The notes beneath the pieces are model-generated. The model made no database searches and had not been told where the DNA came from. It saw only the letters and a program-made list of their open reading frames with translations. The position numbers and the translations under genes are program-made. 44,719 nt of DNA. Source: Phoronis australis (Eukaryota > Phoronida > Phoronidae). Positions 9,386-18,754 of the stretch are shown here, piece after piece. Each line of letters opens with the position of its first letter. The first letter of the stretch is position 1. The stretch lies in the NCBI GenBank assembly GCA_002633005.1, contig NMRA01000061.1:209125-253843 (forward strand), written 5' to 3'.

Positions 9386-12312
9386 TGATGTGTAAAGATG
9401 GAGAATATTTAAACGAACAGTTTCTGTGTTTTCTGCAAAGATTGCCGGTCAAAGCTAACTGAAATATAGGAGGCGACATCATCAGCTAAGTGCAGCTCAA
9501 AGCCGGCGTGGAAACTGAAATACGTAATCTGAGATTTTATGAGATTGGTCTTAATAACTAACGAACTGTGAAATTTTTCCAAGCCCAGACGTTACACGCA
9601 TTGTGACTGAGGAGCAATTTGAGGTGAATTTGTGGTCAATTTCATAATGTCAGTGACCTAAATCGAAACTTGAGTTCTTCACAAATACATGGTTTAAAGC
9701 CTCGACTTCAAAAGTGATTTGCTGCCCCCGAGGGACGTGCGTGGATTTCCAAACTTGCGCTCGTCACAATAAACTTCGCCATTGTCGCAAAACGTGCTCA
9801 GTCGTCACATCGCATAACCTGTACACAATTGTACAGCCATGTGTTACAATTACACGTTTTACAAAAGGTTTATCACACGACCCCTAATAACAGATACATA
9901 CGCTAACAAATATGGTACTTTTTATCCGTACATGTAACCGTCGCTTACATTGTGCAAGTACAAGTTAGAGGGTCAAGTAGCAATCTACATGTTCTGTTCT
10001 TAAACCTGACACTAGACGAAGGTGCTAATAAAAACAAGAGTGACGTCAACGGGAAATGACTGCGTATCGCGTACGTTACTCTTGACACAAATCGCAAATC
10101 AAGAACATTTATCTCATGGCCTGTCGTTTTGCACAAACAAATTAAACAACGATGCAAAATTGTTATACATACATTCGATTTTAGAGCTAAAGATTTTATT
10201 TATTTCATAATAGCCAATTTTCTAGAAATTTGAAAGTACGAGTCTAAGCTGAAGATCGGTCAGATGAAGTTTCGAGGCCGCCAAATTTCCCAGCCCTGCC
10301 ACGGAAAGTATGTGCTTGTTTGGTACGTAGCAGACACATAAAACAGCTTCAACATATCACCCCCGTGTACTGTAGTTTAGACTTAAGGAATTGTTCAGAC
10401 TTGGAAAAGTGAACTTTCGGTAACTTGGAGTGACCGTTCGGAACAACCGACTGCGAGTGAGCTATTGTCAGTTCACAGAACTTGAACGCGGTCTCGCCTC
10501 TATTCACTCCAGATAGTTTTTGAAGTCGCCAAACAATAGTGTACCAGAAATTGAGGCAAATAAATAACCACGTTGTACGCTGATATTGGCTATACTGCGG
10601 TGAATTAATGAGCGTGCTTTCTCAGCAAGTTGACTAATTAACTAGGATTTTACCAACTTACCACCACGCCAGTTGAGGCAACACATTCCGATGGGACCTC
10701 AAAACTAGTTACCGATCCTCAAAATCCGTCTCAGTTAAAAAAAAAACAATAGATGCGGTTAGTATCGAGATTTCCCTAAAATCTCAATGGCATAAAATCG
10801 AATCCTTGTCTCAAAAGATGACATCGGTACTTTTTCATGGGTTTCTGAACACATTTGCGAATTGGTCCTAAGATGAAAACTGAAGTTAGCAAAATGCGGG
10901 TGCCAGAGGTTTGACGCCACTGTTTACTAATTAGTTACACCACCTTACGACTCTCTCTAGCTACCATGTCAGCCAGTAATTTGCTATGAAAATCCAGCGA
11001 TAAGCAATCCTACACCACAGCAAATACACAGGAAGATGTCTACTTAGAGATCTTTTCATTGCCCATGATTGCTGACTGAGACTACTACTACACCATATTG
11101 TACTGAAATGCCCTTATCATTCCGAATAAATTATTTTGAACGAATATGCTGTAATAATGAATGACTTTTTATTTAGTCAACTTCGGTCTCCTCTTCATCT
11201 CTGCCTGAAAACGTAGCTTGTGACGGACCCTGTGCAAGACCGCAATTGGCGTTGGCGACGGTCTAGGGAGGGGTGGGGGTGAAGGGTTTCAAGGAGAATG
11301 CCATCCAAACACAGCATAGTTTGTATCAATTTAAATCGAGTAGTTCCACTCGATAACAGCAAGTACAGCTATTTTACCTGACACCTGGCGGCAGACGGAG
11401 GTGTTGAAATTAACCAATGACGTCAGAGCTTCGAATGCAGTCTGTTCAGCAGTTTACAACACACTTATCACATGCATTCATCATTTTACACCACTATAAG
11501 TCATCAAAATTCGATGTAAAACCCTTACAAATACATGGTGTAATTGAACAAACGTGTCATCGTGTTATTTTATTTCGCTGTTACCGATTTTTAGGTATTT
11601 GAACGTACCGTAGTCTACAAAGTTCGGTAGACCAATTTATCAAGGTCGGTCGCGGGAGTTTGGGGTCTGTTCGGTAATAAATTCAAATTATTCGTCCGTG
11701 AAATACGGACAGGAGAACATAGCTGTGTGTTGTAATTTTTGATTTTTTTCAGTTTTAAACACACAAAACGCTTGCTGTCCCGGCCAGTGGCTTGGAACCC
11801 AATCATACCCATCGCGGCCGGAGTGAAGACATCACGAATATAAACCAGCCAAAGTTGGAAACTTAAGTTCCAGTCACGAAAAGACTACACCAGTGAGCCA
11901 AAGAAAAAAATGTGCAAGTGATTATTTTGGTGAATTAGCCGCGAAACTGCAAATCTACTTACTAGCTCGTTGGGAACCGCAAAACCGTCAGGGCAAAAGT
12001 TGTACAGTAACAATGATTCGAATAACGTATATGAATACCTAAATAAAGATTCCCCTGACCTTAGGATATAAAATGGAGTTATTGTTTCGCAGCAGTTTTC
12101 TGTCAGCAACCACTGAATTAGCTTGCGCTCACACGGCCTCGGTGCCAAGTTCATTGCATCTAAAGCCGGTGACGCAGAATTTTATTCATTGCTGGCTTCT
12201 CAAAACATTTGCCCTCACGAACACTTCAAGCCATTACAGAATATATCTAATGCGATAGACTTTGTTTGAGTTTTATGTAAGCATTGGTTTGGGTGAGAAT
12301 AAGTCATTTTGA
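9386..12312. other. Intergenic, no gene recognised
   Basis: About 2.9 kb with only short chance-like open frames. Apart from the G-rich run at 11266 nothing stands out. A degenerate TGTTACAATTACACGTTTTAC near 9842 recalls the motif of the 5.2-7.6 kb element but is too weak to call. Confidence 0.4.
11266..11286 (+). other. Potential G-quadruplex
   Basis: Four runs of three or more G (GGG, GGGG, GGGGG, GGG) are separated by loops of 1, 1 and 4 bases, which satisfies the usual G3+N1-7 pattern. It is isolated and not next to a recognised promoter. Confidence 0.5.
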
Positions 12313-12678
12313 AAGAGAACGCAACAAACGTCAACATCAGTGGCAACTCGCAATCCCGACTTAGACGAGTGCTCATCCGACGAAGACTTCATAGGTCGGT
12401 CGTTAGGTTTCACAGGCTATCAGTTCGAACCGGAATACACTGATCAAGAAATAATAGAGAGGCTCCGTGAACGTGCACAGACAACGGAACATATGGATAG
12501 TTTCGAAAACCGTTTGAATGAGTTGTCATGGTGTCAGTGAGCTAACTGCACGATAATGGAAACGACTGACGCTTGCGTTTACTGCCACGAAATTCCGCAA
12601 GTCAAAAGCCGACGTTTTTTAGGGCCGAGAAAAAGAACTGGCGATAACATCCTACACCCAGAGGACCAAACAGCATGA
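12313..12678 (+). pseudogene. P2X7-like C-terminal zinc-binding domain, broken copy
   Basis: The frame reads DLDECSSDEDFIGRS, GYQFEPEYTDQEIIERLRE, ENRLNELSWC, then after an in-frame TGA (12538-12540) NCTIMETTDACVYCHEI. This matches the layout of the cysteine-rich domain found at the P2X7 receptor C-terminus and in many stand-alone invertebrate and fish proteins: YxFEPE, RLxxxxWCxCxxC, then a TxxxCxxCxEI motif. The domain is thought to bind zinc. The TGA sits where the family has the second cysteine of WCxC. After the CxxC block the sequence decays: a new frame near 12650 reads YTQRTKQHDERA, which resembles the later AYxQYRQxHG helix, so the intervening zinc segment is lost. There is no start codon in frame (the region opens after TGA at 12310-12312); AG before 12340 could be a splice acceptor. 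Most likely a dead exon of an expanded family. Confidence 0.7.
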
Positions 12679-14044
12679 CGAACGAGCCAGTCATCAAACA
12701 GGTTATATAAAGCGTTATGTTCTCAGGCCTTGAATTAATTGTAGATTGTGTTTTCATGGCCAACTACAATTCTCCATAATCAAAAACTGATCAACACTGA
12801 CCACTGACAGACACGGAGAAGTTTCACGACCTCATCCTTGGTATTAACAGCGTACATGTACTTTTCATTCTTCACTACCGCGAGCCTCTTCCGAAGCATG
12901 ATGGGCTCTCGAGGAACTCGAAAAAATTATGTACCCGCTTTCCTCATAGCTTCATAGTTCGGACAAGCGGGAACAATACACCACACCTTACCGGCATTCA
13001 CTCTGCAGAACCACTGACGTTGCTGCTTCGTTTCTCATCTTCCTCACAGGTTAACGCGACACCTCTCGGTAAGATCTACCGTATACGAGGTGATGTGGCT
13101 GTAAACCGATTAAGACGGTAAGAAAGACTAATTAAATCGGGTGGCATTCTCCTTTAAGGTGGAACAAGTGGCGACCACAGCAAATTTTTTGAAATGAACA
13201 GAAAGGTACGATTGAAATTAATGGTTTACGGGGGTAGGACGAAGTGAGCCTGACTCCCTTGTCGCTACGCCAGCGAACCTAACGCTTGTGAATAGTTAAT
13301 ATACATCTTTTATGAAAAAACAAAACAAACAAACAAAGGGTTCCAGCCCAAAATACGAACAAAACATTAGTATTAAAATCAACACTGCTTTGATATTAGA
13401 AAAAAAAAACAACGGCGAACTGCAATATGCTTAATCCTAACTCTTTCGTAGGGAATTTTAAGCGGAAAAGTTATCCCATGGGTTATGGAAAACCATTTAA
13501 CTCTATCTAGCTCAGTGGTACAACCTACTTGCGGCCCGTCCCACATACACCACAATAGGATTCACCCTGGGAATCGGTGCAGTCTAGGAATTGCATACTT
13601 GTATATTGGTCTTCACCAAGAGCAAGCAGACCCCAATCTTTATTTTCGCAACCTGGTGGAGACCGATTATGCTAGTGTGCTTTAGTCGCCAGATTCACTT
13701 CAGAAACTGCTGGTGGTCGGACTTTCCACTGTTGATAGGGGGCCGGGATCTCAAGTAGCCGCCCCCGGCCACACACATGAAGGCCAGCCTCGTCCTCAAG
13801 CCTCGAGATGGCGCTGATCGGTTTAGTCAATGGGTTAGGTGTAACTGAACTTGAACAGTTAGGCAGCGGCTGCGGCTATTTTTCAGTGACATAATATTAA
13901 AATCTAGGGATAGGCTTGGGGGTAGTTTTGAGGTAAGTGTTGCATCTAGGCTCAGTGGAAGTGGTTTGTTTGCATTTGCAAACATACGGGGGGCTGACAT
14001 GAAAATCTGCTTGCCTTTAGACCGTGTACAGTCATGCACATGTA
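12679..14044. other. Intergenic, possible decayed tRNA-type retroposon
   Basis: At about 13507-13518 TAGCTCAGTGG is a perfect tRNA-type A box, with a poor B-box-like GGATTCACCC some 50 bases later. This may be the head of an old SINE. At about 13738-13768 GGGGGCCGGG faces CCCCCGGCC and could form a GC-rich hairpin. A-rich simple sequence lies at 13314-13338. I recognise no coding sequence. Confidence 0.3.
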
Positions 14045-14049
14045 CCGAA
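14045..14049. repeat. Target-site duplication, left copy (CCGAA)
   Basis: The 5-bp CCGAA directly precedes the left LTR and is repeated exactly after the right LTR at 18750-18754. Five-base duplications are usual for Ty3/gypsy integration. The exact pair shows that the element inserted here as a unit. Confidence 0.9.
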
Positions 14050-14187
14050 TGTACTGTATATAAAGACGATTTCTTTGTTGGTATTTATTATCTGACCAGT
14101 AACCTTGACACTACTTATCGCTACGTCATCAATTTGTGTGTTATACCAAGAGCGGCCTCTAGGGTAAACTAAAGTAACTACATTACA
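14050..14187 (-). repeat. 3' LTR, 138 bp
   Basis: In element orientation it begins TGTAATG and ends GTACA, the canonical TG...CA. It holds an AATAAA on the minus strand (14084-14089), about two thirds of the way in, which can serve for polyadenylation. A TTTATATA-like box lies at its extreme end (about 14056-14064), too far 3' to be the promoter of the LTR transcript. The small size leaves little room for a classical U3 promoter. Confidence 0.92.
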
Positions 14188-14200
14188 TCTCTCCCTCCTT
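14188..14200 (-). other. Polypurine tract
   Basis: On the minus strand AAGGAGGGAGAGA lies directly against the 3' LTR, where plus-strand DNA synthesis is primed. It is the only such purine run in the 135 bases between the ORF stop and the LTR. Confidence 0.88.
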
Positions 14201-14322
14201 ACGAATAGACGTTACACAATCGAGACCGTCAATACACAAATCAACTAATAAAACTGCCTTTAGCAGATGAGCAAACAAACATCTATGACTAGAACGACTA
14301 AAGTCTATCAAACATAGCGGCA

Positions 14323-17300
14323 CTAAATGTCCATCACGAAGTCCTCATATTTCGCAGGCGCGTTCCTAGTTCTGCTCGAACGACGTAACTGTGGTTCGTC
14401 ACTTGCAGTCATCTCCTTGGATGAGGTATCTTCAGATCCTGGTTCTGGTTGAGACTTGTCACAAAGGTCTGGTATTTTCTTCATGTGCGATGAATTTCTG
14501 GTAACCACATGACCATCACGTGCTGCGGTGATCATATTTCCTTTCTTCTCAACCACTTCGTAAGGTAAGGGTTTATATGGTGTTGAGAGCTTGTTGGTTT
14601 TCTCTTGCTTAACTAGAACTGTGTCTCCAGGCTGCAAAGGACACGTTTTGTTAGCGTTGTTACGACTATCAGCAATGTCCTTCATGTATGTTTTCATACG
14701 AGCATCTCTGGTGCGAGCAAAATCAAGCTTCTCTTCAAAGGTCACCTTCTTCGGCTTTGTAAGTGTTGGAAGTTCCGTTCTGAGTTTTCTGCCATTTAGC
14801 ATTTCAGAGGGAGACATGCCAGTGGTTGACTGGGGTGTTGCTCTGTAATGACGCAGAAATGTATACAGTTCCTGCTTCCAACTTCCTTTCTCCACCGTGG
14901 CTGCACGGATTGCCTTTTCAAGAGTTCTCATAAACCTCTCTGCCTCACCATTTGCCTGGGGGTAACGTGGAGTTATTTTCTTGTGTTTAAAACCAACAAG
15001 TTTTGCCCAATTTGCAAACTCCTCACTCTGGAAAGGCGGTCCGTTGTCTGATTTTACCACTTCTGGAATTCCTTGACGGGCAAATATAGCATCTAGTTTC
15101 GGGATTGTTGCTTTCGCCGATGTGGAATACAAAATTTCTAACTCAGGAAATCGGCTGTAGTCATCCATAACAACCAAAATGTATTCACCCGTCCTGAATT
15201 CTCCGCAAAAATCTATGGATACCTCCTTCCAAGGTCCAGTTGGTAATTCGGTCATTCTCAATGGTTCATGGTTCTTTGTTTCTGTGCAAGCTTGACATGG
15301 AATACAGCTTCGCACAACGCTTTCTACGTGTTTGTCAATACCTGGAAACCACACGGTTTGTCGTAGAAAGGCTTTCGTCTTCACGATTCCTTGGTGACTA
15401 GAGTGAGCAATGTCAACAGCTCTACACTGTAGTTTACTTGGGAGTATTATTCTATCACCTCTCAGAATCAGTCCATCACAGATCGATAGTTCATCTTTTA
15501 TTCTCTTATACGCTGCATACTCATGGCTAAGCGTATGCCAGTTCTGTGAGATAATACAAGTCATGATTAGCTGTAGAGCTTCGTCTTTCGCAGTTTCTTC
15601 GACAAGTTCCTCTTGGGAAATGCTAGTTCGGCCATCACTTAAGCTTGTGTAGCTCTTCACAGCATTCAAAACAATCTGGCTAATTTCTTCATCCAGCCAT
15701 GATTTCTCTGGTTTCCCTGTAGGATGTCGAGAAAGGTAGTCTGCCGGATTGGTTTTCCCTGGTCGATATGTAACTTGTATACTGTATGGCTGTAGACGTA
15801 GAACTAGTCTGTGTAGTCTGGCTGTCGGAACTGAGGTTACTTTCCGCATAATACCTACAAGCGGTTTATGATCAGTCACCACAATGAAACTCGATCCCTC
15901 CAGGTACTGATTAAAGTGCTCACAAGCCCACACTACTGCCAACGCCTCTCTTTCGGTCTGGCTATATCTTGTTTCGGTCTCTGTGAGAGCTCTACTTCCA
16001 TATTCAATAATAGAGAGTTCGCCATGTGAATTCTTCTGTGTAAGAATTGCGCCCAGTCCAACAGGACTTGCATCCACCACCAGTTCTGTCTGCTGTGTTG
16101 GATCAAAATACTTGAGAGTTCGGGTGTCTGCCATATTTTCCTTCAGATTGAGGAAGGCGGTCTGCTGTTCTTTTCCCCAGCACCATTGGCTTCCCGTCTT
16201 AGTTAGTCTCCTGAGTGGTTCGACTGTGGTACTGTAGTTCGGGATGAAACGCACAAGATATTGGACCATACCCAGCCAGCTACGAATTTCTTCGACATTT
16301 TGCGGCTGACTTGCATTGACAATTGCCGAAATCTTGTCATCGCTGGGACTTACTCCGTCTCCACTGAAAATGTGACCAAAGAATGAAATCTTTGTTTTGA
16401 AGAATTCGCATTTGCTTCTGTTTGCTGTGACATTGAATTCTCTCAGTCTCTGTAGTACTTGTCGTATTGTCTTAATGTGCTCATCCTTCGTCTTGCTGAA
16501 TAGAATTATGTCGTCTGACATATTCCTCACACCTGGGATGTCTGCTAACATGTCAGCAACTGCCTTCTGGAATATCTCAGCAGCTGAGTTGATACCCATG
16601 CTCAAAACTTTGTAACGGTAGAGGCCCTGGTGTGTTACAAATGTTGTGATGTAACGACTTTCGGGATGAAGCTCCAACTGATGGTAGCCCTTGTTTAAGT
16701 CAATCTTCGAGAAATACTTTGACCCATTCATGTCAACAATCAAGTCATGAATAGTGTTCATGGGATACCGCTCACGTTCTATGGCTGTGTTGATTGCTCG
16801 ACTGTCGATACATATGCGTACACTGTCATCCGGTTTTCTAACCGCAACGATGGGGCTCACCCATGGTGTGGGACCTTCAGCGTCTTCAATTATTTCGAGA
16901 TCCTTTAAACGCCTGATTTCGTCTTCAATCTGCGGTCGACGGTGAAAGGGAATGGTGCGCTTCTGCGCTATCGGCTTAATAGATTTGTCTATGTTGAGTC
17001 TGACCTTGACCCCTTTCATGCGACCAATTCCGTTGAATCTATCGCTGTACTCGTCTATGAGCTGTTCGACCGTGTCTGTAACATCTTCACGTGTCACTGT
17101 GCTGAGAAATGTGATAAGACCCAGCTTTTGTGATGTCTCACAGCCAAGTAAGTTTCCTGCTGTACCTTTCACAACGTAAATCTCGGTGACAGTAGCCAGC
17201 TTCGTTTGTGGTGCCTTCACTGTGTCTTTGAAGTAGCCTAACACAGGTAGTTGAATTCTTGCATTATCTGGTCCATAAGAGTATAGTTTCTTTAATGACT

Positions 17301-18315
17301 TATTTAGCGTTTGGACGTTTAGTCGTCGGAATGTGTCCTCCCCAATGACGTTGACTTCCGCTCCAGAGTCCAGAAGCCAGTTGACTTCTCCTCCTGTCAA
17401 GCGAAGAGTAGCATGTTTCGTCATCTTCCCTCCAGTCGTTATAGGTGCTATGGATACAAAGGGCACAACGACATACTCATCTTCAGACCAGTTGCCGTCC
17501 GTGGACACACGGCGTGCACTGTGCTGTTTTGTGCGGCACCTTTGGTCATAGTGACCAATATGGTTACATTTTTGACACCTTACATTTTTAGCTGGACAGT
17601 CTCCATCATGGGGATAGTTGCCGCCACAACGGAAACAGAAACGTTTTCCAGGTTTCGTTTGTTTTCGACTGCTCGACTGGGATCTTCCACGGTTGTGGAA
17701 GTTGACGCGTTGTCGTGATCTGCCACGTTGTACAGCATGAACTTCTGCATGATTCGACCCATCGAGATCTCTGATTTGAACGCCCATTTGTTCATTGGCT
17801 CGTGCTGCTTCTAAAAATTTCGCCAGAGACAGCCCATCACGAATTCCCTTTTTCTTCACTTCTGGGTTCTTGCAGTTGTTAACCATCTGGGCGAGTTTTA
17901 TGAGTTCTATTATGTCATTCTTGGAAAGATCCTCCAATTTAATCACAGATACTTTGTCTGTAACTCGCATGTAGAAATTGTCTATTGACTCCGATGGTCC
18001 TTGGGTTATCTGATGTAGCATGTTCATCAAGTACACTCTGTTAAGCTTTGGTGTAAAATATTTATTCAATGCATCACGCAGTTTGATGTATTCACTTGAC
18101 TGCCCGGGTGTTCCAGAGTCAGGTAAGTTTTTGATCAGTTTCCTTCCTTTGCTGCCAATATAATGTATCAACATGTCACGCATTTCACCCTGTTCTTTAA
18201 TTTTCATGGCTTTTATCATAGCCTCAAACCCTTCCAACCATTCCTCCCATTGGGAAGTGATGGTGGGGTCATCATTTACATCGAACTCGGGATAGCGGGG
18301 CAAAGAAACGGCCAT
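14323..18315 (-). CDS. Gag-Pol polyprotein of the Ty3/gypsy element
   Basis: One ORF of 1330 residues starts at an ATG and stops at TAG. Gag occupies about residues 1-265, with two zinc knuckles at 227-240 (CX2CX5HX3C) and 247-260 (CX2CX4HX4C). The aspartic protease has DSGA at 316-319. Reverse transcriptase spans about 430-650, with the first catalytic Asp at 539 and the active-site pair at 601-602. RNase H has Asp748, Glu790 and Asp815. Integrase has an N-terminal zinc site (His971/His974, Cys1004/Cys1007) and catalytic Asp1035, Asp1090 and Glu1126, giving the D-35-E spacing. The tail ends in RRSSRTRNAPAKYEDF, usual for this group. No chromodomain is seen. Gag and Pol are one frame, so no frameshift is needed. 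The active-site box is MSDD instead of YxDD; similar SDD boxes occur in K02A2.6-like elements, so it need not be a defect. All catalytic residues seem present. Confidence 0.95.
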   Translation of the reverse strand: MAVSLPRYPEFDVNDDPTITSQWEEWLEGFEAMIKAMKIKEQGEMRDMLIHYIGSKGRKLIKNLPDSGTPGQSSEYIKLRDALNKYFTPKLNRVYLMNMLHQITQGPSESIDNFYMRVTDKVSVIKLEDLSKNDIIELIKLAQMVNNCKNPEVKKKGIRDGLSLAKFLEAARANEQMGVQIRDLDGSNHAEVHAVQRGRSRQRVNFHNRGRSQSSSRKQTKPGKRFCFRCGGNYPHDGDCPAKNVRCQKCNHIGHYDQRCRTKQHSARRVSTDGNWSEDEYVVVPFVSIAPITTGGKMTKHATLRLTGGEVNWLLDSGAEVNVIGEDTFRRLNVQTLNKSLKKLYSYGPDNARIQLPVLGYFKDTVKAPQTKLATVTEIYVVKGTAGNLLGCETSQKLGLITFLSTVTREDVTDTVEQLIDEYSDRFNGIGRMKGVKVRLNIDKSIKPIAQKRTIPFHRRPQIEDEIRRLKDLEIIEDAEGPTPWVSPIVAVRKPDDSVRICIDSRAINTAIERERYPMNTIHDLIVDMNGSKYFSKIDLNKGYHQLELHPESRYITTFVTHQGLYRYKVLSMGINSAAEIFQKAVADMLADIPGVRNMSDDIILFSKTKDEHIKTIRQVLQRLREFNVTANRSKCEFFKTKISFFGHIFSGDGVSPSDDKISAIVNASQPQNVEEIRSWLGMVQYLVRFIPNYSTTVEPLRRLTKTGSQWCWGKEQQTAFLNLKENMADTRTLKYFDPTQQTELVVDASPVGLGAILTQKNSHGELSIIEYGSRALTETETRYSQTEREALAVVWACEHFNQYLEGSSFIVVTDHKPLVGIMRKVTSVPTARLHRLVLRLQPYSIQVTYRPGKTNPADYLSRHPTGKPEKSWLDEEISQIVLNAVKSYTSLSDGRTSISQEELVEETAKDEALQLIMTCIISQNWHTLSHEYAAYKRIKDELSICDGLILRGDRIILPSKLQCRAVDIAHSSHQGIVKTKAFLRQTVWFPGIDKHVESVVRSCIPCQACTETKNHEPLRMTELPTGPWKEVSIDFCGEFRTGEYILVVMDDYSRFPELEILYSTSAKATIPKLDAIFARQGIPEVVKSDNGPPFQSEEFANWAKLVGFKHKKITPRYPQANGEAERFMRTLEKAIRAATVEKGSWKQELYTFLRHYRATPQSTTGMSPSEMLNGRKLRTELPTLTKPKKVTFEEKLDFARTRDARMKTYMKDIADSRNNANKTCPLQPGDTVLVKQEKTNKLSTPYKPLPYEVVEKKGNMITAARDGHVVTRNSSHMKKIPDLCDKSQPEPGSEDTSSKEMTASDEPQLRRSSRTRNAPAKYEDFVMDI

Positions 18316-18597
18316 TTTGTGCTATTTTATGTCACTGGTCGCTTTGGTGATCGTTGTATTTCGACGCACCCTGTACTTGAATTATTCACAGAGTCCGTGC
18401 GATATGTACACACACGTCACTCAAGTGTTACATATACGCGTTTCCGTCCACCCTGTATTTTTACACGCGACAGCGAGAGTGGAATTTTCCAGTAAGTTTA
18501 ACGACTAAAGTCAACGTTTTTTGAAATCCGATAATTGGCTCACCCACATCAGAAGTGTCCCTGATGTATGTGCAGTATATGCAATGAGTCCGTTTCG

Positions 18598-18610
18598 ATC
18601 CTCGTCGCCA
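18598..18610 (-). other. Primer binding site, serine tRNA type
   Basis: One base inside the 5' LTR, the minus strand reads TGGCGACGAGGAT. Its complement ATCCTCGTCGCCA matches, from memory, the 3' end of metazoan tRNA-Ser(GCU) plus CCA over 13 bases. Position and leading TGG are as expected for a minus-strand primer site. Confidence 0.8.
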
Positions 18611-18611
18611 T

Positions 18612-18749
18612 TGTACTGTATATAAAGATGATTTCTTTGTTGGTATTTATTATCTGACCAGTAACCTTGACACTACTTATCGCTACGTCATCAATTTGTG
18701 TGTTATACCAAGAGCGGCCTCTAGGGTAAACTAAAGTAACTACATTACA
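18612..18749 (-). repeat. 5' LTR, 138 bp
   Basis: Identical to the 3' LTR except at 18629. In element orientation it lies upstream of the ORF and would drive transcription. It contains TGATGACGTAGC, which includes a CRE-like TGACGTA core, and the same AATAAA. Whether promoter activity resides here or in the leader cannot be told from sequence. Confidence 0.92.
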
Positions 18750-18754
18750 CCGAA
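18750..18754. repeat. Target-site duplication, right copy (CCGAA)
   Basis: Exact repeat of 14045-14049 on the far side of the element. Confidence 0.9.

Larger units (their letters stand above)
14050..18749 (-). mobile_element. Complete Ty3/gypsy LTR retrotransposon, Mag-like
   Basis: A 4700-bp element in minus orientation has every expected part in order: 5' LTR (18612-18749), primer binding site, 282-bp leader, one Gag-Pol ORF, polypurine tract and 3' LTR (14050-14187), all inside an exact 5-bp duplication. The LTRs differ at one of 138 bases (C at 14067, T at 18629), so insertion is recent on an evolutionary scale. Very short LTRs, one fused ORF and a serine tRNA primer are features I associate with the Mag lineage of Metaviridae; the lineage call is inference. 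No envelope gene or other passenger is present. It has no in-frame stop and could be active. Confidence 0.93.

Noticed and set aside
14591-17795. Many plus-strand and off-frame ORFs across the gypsy region
   Set aside because: They are shadows of the minus-strand Gag-Pol reading frame.
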